The notes under the pieces are model-generated. The model searched no databases. It was not told the origin of the DNA and saw only the letters and a list, made by a program, of their open reading frames with translations. This document shows, in pieces, positions 1 through 9,814 of a stretch of DNA of 64,000 nucleotides (positions are counted from its first letter, which is position 1; each line of letters starts with the position of its first letter). The stretch comes from Paraburkholderia aromaticivorans. GTDB taxonomy: Bacteria > Pseudomonadota > Gammaproteobacteria > Burkholderiales > Burkholderiaceae. The stretch is from the NCBI RefSeq assembly GCF_002278075.1, contig NZ_CP022990.1, positions 744,001 to 808,000 on the forward strand, given 5' to 3'. Both the position numbers and the translations under genes were made by a program.

Positions 1-1124
1 ACATGCGCCCGGAGCGCAGCACGTACACCGCGTATTCATTGCGCAGGCGCTCCACCTGGCTTTCGCTCAGCCCCGTATACGTGAACATGCCGCGTTGCGC
101 GACGTAGCGCGCGCATCACTTCATCCACACGGCCGGCCAGTCCGGCGTGGATCGTGCCGCGCATGGCGAGAATCCGCTCGCGCATGGCGGCGAGTTCCGC
201 TTCCCATGAAGCGCGCAACGACGCATCCGCCAGCACGTTGGCGACGAGCCGTGCGCCGTGCGTGGGCGGATTGCTGTAATTCGCGCGCACCGTCGACATC
301 AATTGCCCGAGCACGCGGCCGGCCTCTTCCGCGCTCTTGCAGACCACGCTCAACGCGCCGACGCGCTCGCCGTACAACGAGAAATTCTTCGAAAACGAAT
401 TCGCGGCGATCAACGGAATGCCTGCGTCGGCCAGCAGGCGCACGCAGGCGGCGTCTTCCTGCAGACCCGCGCCAAAACCCTGATACGCCATATCGACGAA
501 GGCGATCAGCTTGCGGCGCTGCAATACCGGCACCAGTTCCGCCCATTGCGCCGGGCTCAGATCGACGCCGGTCGGGTTATGGCAGCAGGCGTGCAGCAGC
601 ACCACGCTTTGCTCCGGCAAACGGTCGATCGTCTCGATCATGTCGGCAAAACGCAAGCCGCCCGTGTGTTCGTCGTAGTACGGATAGGTGTTGACTGTCA
701 GCCCCGCGCCCTCGAACACGACGCGATGGTTCTCCCAGCTCGGGTCGCTGATCCAGATCTGCGAGCCCGGAAAATAGCGCTTCAGGAAGTCGGCGCCGAC
801 CTTGAGCGCGCCCGATCCGCCGATGGTTTGCAACGTCGCGATCCGTCCCGCCTTGCGTGCCTCGCTGTCCGCGCCGAATACGAGTGCCTGCGCCGCATCG
901 CGATAGAGCGGCAGGCCCGCCATCGGCAGATACGAGCGCGGGCCGATCGAGTCGAGCAGCGCGGTTTCGGCCCGACGCACGGCGTCCATGACCGGCAGCT
1001 TGCCGGCGTCGTCGAAGTAGATGCCGATGCTCAGATTGACCTTGTTCGACCGGGGGTCGAGTTGAAAGTCTTCGTTCAGGCTCAGAATCGGGTCGCCTGG
1101 ATAAGCGGGAATGTGCTCGAACAT
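1..1124 (-). CDS. Aromatic/aspartate aminotransferase, partial, frameshifted near its 3' end
   Basis: A class I PLP-dependent aminotransferase of the TyrB/AspC family, which transfers amino groups between aromatic or dicarboxylic amino acids and 2-oxoglutarate in the cytoplasm. Seen: the N-terminal [14 protein letters not shown], the [10 protein letters not shown] motif near residue 180, and the PLP lysine in [15 protein letters not shown] (Lys246). An AAGGA ribosome site precedes the ATG at 1124. The open frame runs through residue ~340 and then changes: the conserved continuation [20 protein letters not shown] lies in another frame from about base 105 down to base 2. One extra base in the GCGCGCGC run at about 106-115 explains this. 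It is either a sequencing error or a broken gene. The true C-terminus lies beyond the window. It is divergent from the LysR gene at 1364, a likely regulator. Confidence 0.85.
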
Positions 1125-1319
1125 GGTGAATCCTTGAAGGTGGCCTCGCTGCGGCCTCGGTTTGGCGCTATGGTGTGACGACCGCCCGGCGTGAGCCGGT
1201 TTTCTCGTGGCGGCTTGCTTGGCCGCCCGCTCACGGCACGGCGAGACGGAAGTCTAAGCGGCTTTGGCTGCGTGCGTCGATTGGGACAAGTCTCCGCGAA
1301 CGGCCCGCAGTACACAATC

Positions 1320-1337
1320 AATCGATTTTTCACGATT
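1320..1337. promoter_or_regulatory. Possible LysR-type operator (AATCG-N8-CGATT)
   Basis: An AT-rich interrupted palindrome, AATCG followed by eight bases and CGATT, lies 26 bases before the LysR start in the divergent intergenic region. Its size and place suit a LysR-family site, but it is not a strict T-N11-A match. The assignment is by position only. Confidence 0.3.
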
Positions 1338-1363
1338 CGTAAGTTTTTCTTTAGAATCGCCTG

Positions 1364-2305
1364 ATGCCACTCACACGCGTCACCATCCGTCAGTTCGAAG
1401 CGTTTCTCGCCATCGTCGATTTGCATAGCATCGGCGCGGCGGCGGAGCGGCTCGGCCTGACTTCGTCGGCGGTCAGCCAGTTGCTGGGCGACCTCGAAAC
1501 GGAACTCGGCTTTCGTCTGTTCGACCGCACCACGCGGCGTGTGAATCTGTCGAGCGCGGGCCAGGACTTTCTGTCGTCGGCGGAATCGGTGTTGCGCCAT
1601 GTGCGCGCCGCCGCGCAATCCGCCGACGATATCCGCAACCGCGCCGCCGGCATCGTGCGGATCGGCGCCCCGCTGGTATTGGCGGCGACCGCGCTGCCCG
1701 CGGCCATCGCCGACTATGCGCGCGACAAACCGAAGGTGGTGGTCCGCATTTGCGACACCGTGGTCGAGCAACTGGTGGAGCGCGTGGAAAGCGGCGACGT
1801 GGACCTCGCGATCGGCCCGGACCGGCAGAGCGGCGCACGCGTGCGGTGCGATCCGGCGTTCGCGAGCCCCTGGGTGATGTGGTGCGCGGCGAGCCATCCG
1901 CTGAACGCGCGCCGCCGCGTGCAATGGCCGCACTTGCGCGGCGTGCCGATCATCGCCACCGGCCGCGACCACGAGCGCGCTGTCGGGCAGATGCTGGCGA
2001 ACCTGCCGGTGGAGGCGCGCATCATCCCCGTGGACGTGGTGGACAACGTCACCACGGCGTTCGGCCTCGCCGCGCAGGGGCTGGCCGTCACGCTCGCGCC
2101 CGCCTACGTCGCGCCATTGGCGCGCAGCTTCGGGCTGGTCATGAAGCGGATTGTCGACCCCGAAACGATCCGCGAGGTGTGCGTGTATCGCTCCACCGAG
2201 CGCGCGCTGTCGCCGCCCGCCGATGGTTTCGCGGATTTCATCATGCCGTGGCTGAAACGCTGGGATCGCGACACGCAGGCCGATGCGCGGTCAAGGCGCG
2301 TATGA
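1364..2305 (+). CDS. LysR-family transcriptional regulator
   Basis: A 313-residue LysR-type regulator. The N-terminal winged helix-turn-helix (residues about 6-65) contains FEAFLAIVDLHSIGAAAERL and SSAVSQLLGDLE, and the rest is the periplasmic-binding-like effector domain. The protein is cytoplasmic and binds DNA as a dimer or tetramer. The ATG at 1364 is the only start upstream of the helix-turn-helix. It is divergently transcribed from the aminotransferase gene starting at 1124, with 239 bp between them, so it probably controls that gene. The effector cannot be read from the sequence. Confidence 0.9.
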   Translation: MPLTRVTIRQFEAFLAIVDLHSIGAAAERLGLTSSAVSQLLGDLETELGFRLFDRTTRRVNLSSAGQDFLSSAESVLRHVRAAAQSADDIRNRAAGIVRIGAPLVLAATALPAAIADYARDKPKVVVRICDTVVEQLVERVESGDVDLAIGPDRQSGARVRCDPAFASPWVMWCAASHPLNARRRVQWPHLRGVPIIATGRDHERAVGQMLANLPVEARIIPVDVVDNVTTAFGLAAQGLAVTLAPAYVAPLARSFGLVMKRIVDPETIREVCVYRSTERALSPPADGFADFIMPWLKRWDRDTQADARSRRV

Positions 2306-2397
2306 GTGGCGCGGGAGTGGCGCATGAGTGGCGCACGACGGGCGCATGACGAGCCTCTACGAGGCGCGTATGAGGCACGGCGGCTGCGCCTGCCGGC

Positions 2398-3216
2398 TCA
2401 GGCGCGCTCGGGCAGCATGCACAACGCGAACAACTGGCGTTGGCTCGATATGCCCAGTCGCGCGTAAGCGCGCTTCTGATACGTGATCACACTGGCGGGC
2501 TTGACGCCCATGCGCTGGGCGATTTCAGCGGCGCTCGCGCCTTCGAGCGTGCCGCGCAGCACGTCGAGTTCGCGCGGCGTGAGTGCCGGGCAAGCACGCC
2601 TGACGCGCGCCAGCATCGCGGCGGCCGGGCCTTGCTGATGCTGTCCGTTCAGCGCGTAATGGCCCCTGGCCGCGTGCGCGAACAGGGGCGCGAGGCTTTC
2701 CACACGCTCCAGTTCGCCCGGTTCAAACGTGCCATAGGCGCGGTCGCGGTACAGATTGATCGACAGCCAGACGCTTTCCATGGGTTGCACGAGCAGCGAC
2801 AGCCGGTCGGAGACATTCGGCTGCGCGTAGCAGGCCGCGCGATAGGCTTCGTTTTCGATCTCGTCGCTCCGCTGCTGGTGCAGCACCAATGCGTCGCGAG
2901 CCTGTTTTTCGTGCGGCCGGCTGATGATCGCGCGATTGCCGTCGAGCGTATGGAAATGCGTGGCGTAGCGATCGGCGATGTCGCGCAGAAAGCGGCCGCC
3001 GCGATGATCGGCAGCGGAAACCGTGCGCGGCCTCGCGCCGAACTCATAGGCGAAGATGGTGCACTGCGAAACCGGCAGCGTATCGCCGACCGTTTTCAGC
3101 ATGCTTGCGGCCAGCGCGTCGGCATCCGCGTGCGAGATCGACATGACGAGTTCGCTCGCGCGCGAGGTGCTGATCTGTGCGCTGCGGTGCGGTGGAGTAA
3201 TGCGCCAGGAACGCAT
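2398..3216 (-). CDS. LuxR-family (GerE-type helix-turn-helix) regulator
   Basis: About 272 residues from the ATG at 3216. A GTG at 3264 and an ATG at 3144 are alternatives, and none has a strong ribosome site. The C-terminus is a classic GerE/LuxR DNA-binding domain, with LTPRELDVLRGTLEGASAAE followed by MGVKPASVITYQKRAYARLG. The N-terminal ~200 residues look like a sensory domain, but I do not recognise the ligand. No LuxI-type synthase lies nearby, so a quorum-sensing role is not supported. The gene stands alone between a convergent LysR gene and the phosphorelay operon. Confidence 0.8.
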   Translation of the reverse strand: MRSWRITPPHRSAQISTSRASELVMSISHADADALAASMLKTVGDTLPVSQCTIFAYEFGARPRTVSAADHRGGRFLRDIADRYATHFHTLDGNRAIISRPHEKQARDALVLHQQRSDEIENEAYRAACYAQPNVSDRLSLLVQPMESVWLSINLYRDRAYGTFEPGELERVESLAPLFAHAARGHYALNGQHQQGPAAAMLARVRRACPALTPRELDVLRGTLEGASAAEIAQRMGVKPASVITYQKRAYARLGISSQRQLFALCMLPERA

Positions 3217-3307
3217 GATGGGGATCGGTTGCCGTGCTGGGGTTCGGTCCGGCAAGCGTAGCACAGGGCAGCGTGCGAGCCGTTTTCAGCACCCCGGACG
3301 AGCGCGC

Positions 3308-4435
3308 TTACTTCCGGGTAAACGATCCCCGCTGAAACGTCACCATTCTCGGCAGCTCAATCGTAAAGACCGTACCCGTGGCTTCGTCGGAATTCACGCT
3401 GACCTTGCCGCCGTGCATGCGCGCGATCTCCTGCACGATATGCAGGCCGAGCCCCAGCCCCTCGCGCGAGCGTGCTCCGCTGTTGTTCGGCCCAAAGGCC
3501 TTGAACAGATGCGGAAACACCTCGGACGGAATGGTCCCGCGATTGGCGACCTTCAGGCGCACCGAATCGACCGCTTCGCCGTCCACCTCGACGCCGATAT
3601 CGCCACCCGGCGCGCCGTGGTGCAGCGCGTTGCTCACCAGGTTCGACACGGCCTGCCAGACGAGGTCCGTGTCCCACGCGCCCGCCGTATTGCCGCGGCT
3701 CGCGAACACGATCTGCTTGCCGTTCTCGCGCGACGCGAACTCGTCGATCACCGACCGGCACAGCGCCGCCAGCTCGATCGAGCGCGGCTGCAACGGCAAA
3801 CGGCCGCCTTGCAGACGGGCGAGATTGAGCAACTGATCGACCATGCGGGCCATGCGCAGCGAACTGTTCTTCACGCGCGTGGCGACGGTGGCCGACTGTT
3901 CGTCGGCCGCCGTGCGCATCAGGTATTCCGCCGACGCCAGCACCGCGCCGAGCGGCGTGCGCAAATCGTGACTCAGCACCGCCATCAGCATCTCGTTGGC
4001 TTCCAGCATCTGCCGCGTGGTGACGAGCTGCGCCGCGAGTTGCCGCTTCTGCTGTTCGAGCTGCACGAACACGTCGACTTTGGATTGCAGAATGCGCGGA
4101 TCGAACGGCTTGTAGAGGAAGTCGACCGCGCCGGCCTCATAGCCGCGAAAGGTACGCGAAGCGTCCTGCGCGGTCGCCGTCAGAAAGATGATCGGCACGT
4201 GCGAGGTGCGCGGACTGCCACGCATCAGCGCAGCGAGTTCGAAACCGTTCATGCCTGGCATGTTGACGTCGAGGATCGCCAGCGCGACTTCGTGCTTGAG
4301 CAGCAGGTCGAGCGCCGCCGTGCCCGAATCGGCGACCAGCACGGTGAGATCCGGCCGCGCCAGCAAGGCCTCGAGCGCCGTGATGTTGTGGACGATGTCG
4401 TCGACGATCAGAATGTTCACGGGTGAATTCGTCAT
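3308..4435 (-). CDS. Receiver-histidine kinase hybrid (REC-HisKA-HATPase)
   Basis: A 375-residue cytoplasmic protein with an N-terminal receiver domain (phospho-acceptor Asp56 in LAILDVNMPG, Lys109 in FLYKPFDP). It is followed by a HisKA domain (His156 in LSHDLRTPLGAV) and an HATPase_c domain with NLVSNALHHG and GLGLGLHIVQE. There are no membrane segments, so it is probably driven through its receiver by the large kinase encoded upstream. It is last in the minus-strand operon kinase-cheR-cheB-this gene; its start at 4435 is 9 bases after the cheB stop at 4445. No DNA-binding output domain is present, so its downstream partner is unknown. Confidence 0.9.
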   Translation of the reverse strand: MTNSPVNILIVDDIVHNITALEALLARPDLTVLVADSGTAALDLLLKHEVALAILDVNMPGMNGFELAALMRGSPRTSHVPIIFLTATAQDASRTFRGYEAGAVDFLYKPFDPRILQSKVDVFVQLEQQKRQLAAQLVTTRQMLEANEMLMAVLSHDLRTPLGAVLASAEYLMRTAADEQSATVATRVKNSSLRMARMVDQLLNLARLQGGRLPLQPRSIELAALCRSVIDEFASRENGKQIVFASRGNTAGAWDTDLVWQAVSNLVSNALHHGAPGGDIGVEVDGEAVDSVRLKVANRGTIPSEVFPHLFKAFGPNNSGARSREGLGLGLHIVQEIARMHGGKVSVNSDEATGTVFTIELPRMVTFQRGSFTRK

Positions 4436-4444
4436 GGCATCGGA

Positions 4445-5071
4445 TCAGAAAGAGGCCGGTAAAGCGGCAAGCCGCTGGGCCATGGTTTCAGGAGAGTAAA
4501 TAAATTCGGCCGCGCCGCGCTCAATCGCGGCACGCGGCATTTCAGGCGAGCTGGCGGTGTCCGGCGCCTGCACCCAGGTGGTGCCGCCCAGCGCGCGCAC
4601 CCGCTTCAATCCCTGCGCGCCGTCGTCGTTGGCGCCGGATAACAGGATCGCCAGCAGGCGTTCGCCATACACGGCGGCGGCCGACTCGAACAGCACGTCG
4701 ATCGAAGGCCGCGAAAAACGCACGGCGGCGTCGGTGGATAGCGCGACGGTGCGGTCCACCTCCACCAGCATGTGATAGCCCGGCGGCGCGATGTGCACGC
4801 GACCCGGCATGATGCGTTCGCCCGCATCGGGCTCGAGCACCGGCAACGCGCAGCGGTGCGCGAACGCGCCCACCAGATAGCTGGGTGAATCGGGCGGCAG
4901 GTGCGTGACGATCATGACGGCCGGCGCAAAGTCCGCGGGCAGCCCGCCGAGCAGCACGTTCAGCGCTTCGATGCCGCCCGCCGAGCCGCCGAGCACGACC
5001 AGCTCGTAGCCGCGCGCCGCTTCGGCGCGCGGTTGGGGATCGGCGGCGGACTGGACAGGTGAGCGTGGCAT
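4445..5071 (-). CDS. CheB-type methylesterase domain protein (no receiver)
   Basis: A 208-residue stand-alone CheB catalytic domain, without the N-terminal receiver of chemotaxis CheB. The expected catalytic triad is visible: Ser30 in VLGGSAGG, His57 in IVTHLPPDSPS and an Asp at about 150 in LSGANDDGAQG. CheB enzymes demethylate or deamidate glutamates on chemoreceptors. No receptor gene is in the window, so the substrate is unclear. In related CheB/CheR-kinase cassettes the target may be a kinase in the same operon; that is inference. It starts 10 bases after the cheR stop, so the two are probably co-transcribed. Confidence 0.88.
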   Translation of the reverse strand: MPRSPVQSAADPQPRAEAARGYELVVLGGSAGGIEALNVLLGGLPADFAPAVMIVTHLPPDSPSYLVGAFAHRCALPVLEPDAGERIMPGRVHIAPPGYHMLVEVDRTVALSTDAAVRFSRPSIDVLFESAAAVYGERLLAILLSGANDDGAQGLKRVRALGGTTWVQAPDTASSPEMPRAAIERGAAEFIYSPETMAQRLAALPASF

Positions 5072-5081
5072 GATGAACCCG

Positions 5082-5927
5082 CTAGCGCTTCTGATAAATG
5101 CGTTCGCCCGGGCGGAACTCGTCGAACGCTTCGTAATGACGGGAAAAACGTAAGCTTTCCTTACTGCCCAAGCCCAGAAAACCGCGCCGCACGAGCGCGT
5201 TTTCGAACAGACCCAGCGCGCGATCCTGCAAACCGCGATCGAAATAGATCAGCACGTTGCGGCACGATACCAGATGCGCTTCGAGAAAGACTTCGTCGGT
5301 GGAGAGGCTGTGGTCGGCGAATACCACGCGCCCTTTTAACGAGCCCGCAAAGCGCGCGCCGCCATAGGCAGCGTGGTAGTAGTCGGACAGTGAACGCTTG
5401 CCGCCCGCGGCCAGGTAGTTCTGCGTGAAGCCCTGAATCCGGTCGAGCGCGTAGATGCCGGACTCGGCGCGCGCGAGTGCGTCCGGGCTGATGTCGGTCG
5501 CGTAGAACAGCGTGCGCTCGGTCAGACCCTCTTCGTCGAAGAGAATTTTCAGCGACCACAGTTCCTCGCCGGTGCTGCATCCCGCCACCCACACCTTGAT
5601 CGACGGATAGGTGCGCAAACGCGGCAGAACATGCTCGCGCAGCGCAAGGAAATACGCCGGATCGCGAAACATGTCGCTCACCTGGACCGTGAGGTACTGA
5701 AACAGCCGCGAGAACTCCTCGCCGTCGCGCATGATGCGGTCCTGCAACTGCGACAGCGTCTTGAGCCCGAACTCGTCGAGCGCCTGGGACAGGCGGCGCC
5801 GCAGCGACGACATCGCATAGTGACGGAAGTCGTGCTGATACTTGAGATAAATCGCCTCCAGCAGCAATTTCAACTCGATGTCGAAATCGCTGAGGCGTTG
5901 CGGCGCGTCGAATTCGGACTGGCTCAT
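5082..5927 (-). CDS. CheR-type protein-glutamate methyltransferase
   Basis: A 281-residue CheR-family SAM-dependent methyltransferase. The N-terminal helical domain precedes a SAM-binding fold with VWVAGCSTGEELWSL (chemotaxis CheR has CSTGEEPYS here) and the conserved SCRNVLIYFD. The ATG at 5927 is preferred over a GTG at 5933; neither has a strong ribosome site. It lies between the hybrid kinase (stop at 5973) and the cheB-like gene. The Pro-Tyr to Leu-Trp change in the signature suggests divergence from receptor-methylating CheR. The partner substrate is not evident. Confidence 0.88.
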   Translation of the reverse strand: MSQSEFDAPQRLSDFDIELKLLLEAIYLKYQHDFRHYAMSSLRRRLSQALDEFGLKTLSQLQDRIMRDGEEFSRLFQYLTVQVSDMFRDPAYFLALREHVLPRLRTYPSIKVWVAGCSTGEELWSLKILFDEEGLTERTLFYATDISPDALARAESGIYALDRIQGFTQNYLAAGGKRSLSDYYHAAYGGARFAGSLKGRVVFADHSLSTDEVFLEAHLVSCRNVLIYFDRGLQDRALGLFENALVRRGFLGLGSKESLRFSRHYEAFDEFRPGERIYQKR

Positions 5928-5972
5928 TGGCACTCGCTCATGCGTACCCGCTGACAGGTTCCCGTTCCATGG

Positions 5973-8900
5973 CTAGCGTTGCCGCAACCACACGCGGCAC
6001 AGCGCGACCAGCTTGTCCACGTCGATCGGCTTGGAGACGTAATCGTCCGCGCCGGCTTCGAGGCAGCGGGTGCGGTCGTTCGCCATCGCCTTCGCGGTCA
6101 GCGCGATGATCGGCAAGTGAGCAAAACGCGGATCGCGGCGAATCTCGCCCATCGCGGTCAAGCCGTCCATCTCCGGCATCATGATATCCATCAGGATCAG
6201 ATGCACTTCGGGACCGTTTTCCAGCGCGTCGAGCGCTTCGCGGCCGTTGCGCGCAATCTGCAGTTTCGCACCGAGCGGCTCCAGCACGTGCGAGAGCGCG
6301 AAAATATTGCGCACGTCGTCTTCGGCCAGCAGGATCGTGCGGCCCTCGAAGGCATTGTCGCGCTGACGCACCGTGCGCAGCATGCGCTGCTGCTCGGGCG
6401 CGAGCGACGACTCGACGCTGTGCAGGAACAGCGTGACTTCGTCGAGCAGACGCTCGGGCGACTTCGCCCCTTTGATGATGATCGATTTCGAATAGCGGCG
6501 CAGGCGGTGCTCTTCGTCGTCGGAGAGCATGCGGCCGGTGTACACGATGACAGGCAGCGAGACATGCGCGGTGTTCGTCGCGAGGCGTTCGAGCAGGTCG
6601 TAGCCGGTGCCGTCGGGCAGCGCGAGATCGGTCACCACGCAGTCGAACGAGACCTTCGCCAGATATTCGAGCGCTTCCGCCAAAGTTGCAACCGCAACGA
6701 TCTCGGTGTTCTCGCTTTGCAGGAGCGCACGGATGCTTTCGCGCATCGGCGCATCGTCCTCGATCACCAGCACGCGTTTCAGACGCTGCTGCAGGCGCGC
6801 TTCGAGGCGGCGGATCGCGGCTTCCATCGTGCTGCGCGCCGTCGGCTTGAGCGTATAGCCGATGGCGCCAAGATGCAGTGCCTTGTCGGCGTGATCCGTG
6901 GCCGAGACGATATGAATCGGAATATGCCGCGTGAGCGGATCGTTCTTCAGCCACTCCAGCACGGTGAGGCCGGAGCGGTCCGGCAAGCCGACATCGAGCA
7001 GCACCGCCGCCGGGCGCATGTCGCGCACCAGCGCGAGGCCGCTGGCGGCGTCGCTGGCGTGAACGAAATCGAAGTCCAGTTCATGGGTCAGATCGCGCAG
7101 GATTTCGGCGAAGGCCACATCGTCTTCCACGGCCACGATCAGACGGCCGGCACGCGTGCGGTGGTCGCGGTCGTCGGCAATCGGGCCGATCGGGGTGTCG
7201 GGCCCATTGCCCGTCGCGAGGTCGCCGCCGAGGCCGTTCACGAGGCCATTCGCGGGCGTGATCACCGCGGGCGTGTCGGCGCTCGAAGGCGGCCGCGTCA
7301 GCAGCGGCTCCGCCGTCGATCCGGCCCCCGTCTGCGCGCCGGCCGGCGGCACGGCCGATCCGAGTACGGGCGCGTGAGCGTCGGCACTTGCGCTCAACGC
7401 TGCCTGAGCGTCGAGCGGCAACCACAGCGAAAACACACTGCCCTTGCCGAGCTCGCTGGCAACGGTGATCCTGCCGCCCAGCAGGCGCGAAAACTCGCGC
7501 GAAATCGACAGGCCCAGACCGCTCCCGCCGTATTGACGACTAGTCGAGCCGTCCGCCTGCTGGAACGCTTCGAAGATCATGTCCAGCTTGTCCGGCGCGA
7601 TGCCGATGCCGGAGTCGCGCACGTCGATGCGCAGCATGTCGCCTTCAACGGGTGCGACCGAGAGCGCCACCTCGCCGTGTTCGGTGAATTTCACTGCGTT
7701 CGAGAGCAGGTTGCGCAGAATCTGGGTGACGCGCTGGCCGTCGGTGATGAACGTATCCGGCGTGCCCGGCAGGCGTTCGAACGCCAGGCGCAAATGTTTG
7801 GCGCCGGCCATCGGCTTGAACATTTCCTCCAGCGCCTGAAGGGTCGCGTCGATCGACACCGTTTCGAGTTCGACCGTGACCTGTCCGGCTTCGACCTTCG
7901 ACAGATCGAGAATGTCGTTGATCAGCACCAGCAGGTCGCTGTTGGAGGCGTGAATCGTCTCCGCGTAGCGCACCTGTTCTTCGGTCAGATTGCCGGTGCG
8001 GTTCTGCTGCAAGAGCTTCGCGAGAATCAGCGAACTGTTCAGCGGTGTGCGCAGTTCGTGCGACATGTTGGCGAGGAATTCGGACTTGTAGCGGCTCGAC
8101 TGTTCGAGGCGCTCCGCGTTGGCCGCGAGGTCCGCCTGCGCGCGCAGCAGATCGGACTTTTGCCGCTCGAGACGCTGCGCATATTCTTCCAGCTGCACGT
8201 TGGTCTGCTCGAGCTCCGCCTGTTGCGCCTCCAGCCGCGTTTGCGATTCCATCAACGCGCGGCCGCGTTCTTCGAGTCCCTCGTTGGAGACGCGCAGTTC
8301 TTCCTGCTGAACCTGCAGCTCTTCGTTCAACTGCTGCGTTTCGGCCAGCGCGTCCTGCAGACGCTCGCGATACAACGCCGCCTCGACGAAGTCGCCCATG
8401 CTATTCGCGATCAGTTCCATGAACTCCTGGTCGCGCGGCGCCAGTTCACGCACAAAGCCCAGTTCGACGACGCCGTTGACCTCGCCGTCGTTTTCGATCG
8501 GCATGATGAGCAGGTTCTTCGGCGCGCTCTTGCCGGTCGCCGACACCACCTGCACATAATTCGCCGGCACATCGCGCAAGACCAGCGTGCGGCGCGCGGC
8601 CGCCGCCTGGCCGATCAGCGTCTCGCCTTCTTCGAAACTGCGCGCCGCGCCCTGTTCGCTTTCACGGCTGAAACCGTAGGTCGCGATGCGGCGCAGCGTG
8701 CCATGCCGTTTGTCGCGCACGTACAGCGCGGCAACGACGACACCCAGATACTGCGCGAGGAAATCGAGCATCGCGCGGCCCACCAGCAGCGAGGTCGCCT
8801 GACCGACCACCTTTTCGGCAAGCAGACGTTGCCCCGAGCGCAACCACACCTGCTCCTGCAGCATGTCGGTCTGGTCGGCCTGCTGCCGCAGCGCGGCGTC

Positions 8901-9680
8901 GTAGGTGGACGACAGGCTCGTCAGTTCGCGTCGCCCCATCCACGCGAGCAGGCCGCTCACGCTCAGGCTGAAGAGCAGAAACACGCTCACCAGCGTGGTG
9001 GTGACGCGGCGCGTCGCCTCGGCGCGTTCCTGGCGCAGGCGCAATTCGACATCGAGAAAATCGCCGAATTCACGGCGCGTTTCATCGAATTCGATCTTGC
9101 CGCGACCGCTCGCCACGGCGCTTTCGAAGTCCTGATTACGCCGGCGCGCGTCGATCATCTGCTCGGCAAAGTTGCTCCAGCGTTGCTGGATCGCCTCGAT
9201 CTGCTTGAGCTTTTCGACTTGCGGCGGGTTGTCGGAGACCAGTTCCCGCAAGGCCTCGATCTGGGTTTTGAAGCGCGGGCCGCCTTCTTCATACGGCGTG
9301 AGGAAACTCTCGTCGCCCGTGATCAGGAAGCCTCGCATCGAAGACTCGCGGTCGACCGCGAGGCGCAGCATTTCATTGGCCTGGCCGATCACGCGCTCGG
9401 AGTGCTCGGCCCAGTTCATGGTCGAGACCAGATAAGCAATCAGCCCAACGAACACAGCCATCGTTACCAGGCCGACACCCAAAGGCAACGCAATGTTACG
9501 TCGAATGATGCTGCGAAAACGATTCTGGTCGACGGCCTGAGATGCGGTCATTTTTTCTGTCTTCGGCTGGGCGAATCGAGTCGATTCGGAATATTTTTCG
9601 GATATTTTGAGCGATTCATTTTGTCGCGCTTCGACGGGCGTAATCATACAGGATGGGTGTTCTTTTTGAGATGCTCGCAT
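5973..9680 (-). CDS. Membrane hybrid histidine kinase (CHASE3-GAF-HisKA-HATPase-3xREC)
   Basis: Up to 1235 residues. Membrane segments at about 62-88 and 227-248 flank a periplasmic CHASE3-like sensor region containing SSMRGFLITGDE. A GAF domain (about 295-430) follows, then a long glutamine-rich coiled coil (about 440-530), HisKA with His541 in NMSHELRTPLNS, HATPase_c, a low-complexity linker, and three receiver domains. The last receiver has its Asp near 1165 in LILMDIMMPEMDG. The start is unsure: ATGs at 9680, 9647 and 9551 are all possible and none has a clear ribosome site. It is the first gene of the phosphorelay operon and is divergent from trehalase. Signals are probably sensed in the periplasm and by GAF; the ligands are unknown. 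Confidence 0.9.
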   Translation of the reverse strand: MRASQKEHPSCMITPVEARQNESLKISEKYSESTRFAQPKTEKMTASQAVDQNRFRSIIRRNIALPLGVGLVTMAVFVGLIAYLVSTMNWAEHSERVIGQANEMLRLAVDRESSMRGFLITGDESFLTPYEEGGPRFKTQIEALRELVSDNPPQVEKLKQIEAIQQRWSNFAEQMIDARRRNQDFESAVASGRGKIEFDETRREFGDFLDVELRLRQERAEATRRVTTTLVSVFLLFSLSVSGLLAWMGRRELTSLSSTYDAALRQQADQTDMLQEQVWLRSGQRLLAEKVVGQATSLLVGRAMLDFLAQYLGVVVAALYVRDKRHGTLRRIATYGFSRESEQGAARSFEEGETLIGQAAAARRTLVLRDVPANYVQVVSATGKSAPKNLLIMPIENDGEVNGVVELGFVRELAPRDQEFMELIANSMGDFVEAALYRERLQDALAETQQLNEELQVQQEELRVSNEGLEERGRALMESQTRLEAQQAELEQTNVQLEEYAQRLERQKSDLLRAQADLAANAERLEQSSRYKSEFLANMSHELRTPLNSSLILAKLLQQNRTGNLTEEQVRYAETIHASNSDLLVLINDILDLSKVEAGQVTVELETVSIDATLQALEEMFKPMAGAKHLRLAFERLPGTPDTFITDGQRVTQILRNLLSNAVKFTEHGEVALSVAPVEGDMLRIDVRDSGIGIAPDKLDMIFEAFQQADGSTSRQYGGSGLGLSISREFSRLLGGRITVASELGKGSVFSLWLPLDAQAALSASADAHAPVLGSAVPPAGAQTGAGSTAEPLLTRPPSSADTPAVITPANGLVNGLGGDLATGNGPDTPIGPIADDRDHRTRAGRLIVAVEDDVAFAEILRDLTHELDFDFVHASDAASGLALVRDMRPAAVLLDVGLPDRSGLTVLEWLKNDPLTRHIPIHIVSATDHADKALHLGAIGYTLKPTARSTMEAAIRRLEARLQQRLKRVLVIEDDAPMRESIRALLQSENTEIVAVATLAEALEYLAKVSFDCVVTDLALPDGTGYDLLERLATNTAHVSLPVIVYTGRMLSDDEEHRLRRYSKSIIIKGAKSPERLLDEVTLFLHSVESSLAPEQQRMLRTVRQRDNAFEGRTILLAEDDVRNIFALSHVLEPLGAKLQIARNGREALDALENGPEVHLILMDIMMPEMDGLTAMGEIRRDPRFAHLPIIALTAKAMANDRTRCLEAGADDYVSKPIDVDKLVALCRVWLRQR

Positions 9681-9814
9681 GCCGTTTTAGGCTTGCTGGG
9701 CGGGGCTGTTGCCGACTCACGCAACTTTGCGTGGCTGACCCGGGTCAATCGTGCGAGGAATGTCAATCCGCGCCTTCGATCGTTCGATCGCCGCCCACTT
9801 TTATCCGGTAGCCG

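Noticed and set aside
2304..2332. GAGTGGCGC repeated three times after the LysR stop
   Set aside because: Units are irregularly spaced and short; too weak to call a repeat array.
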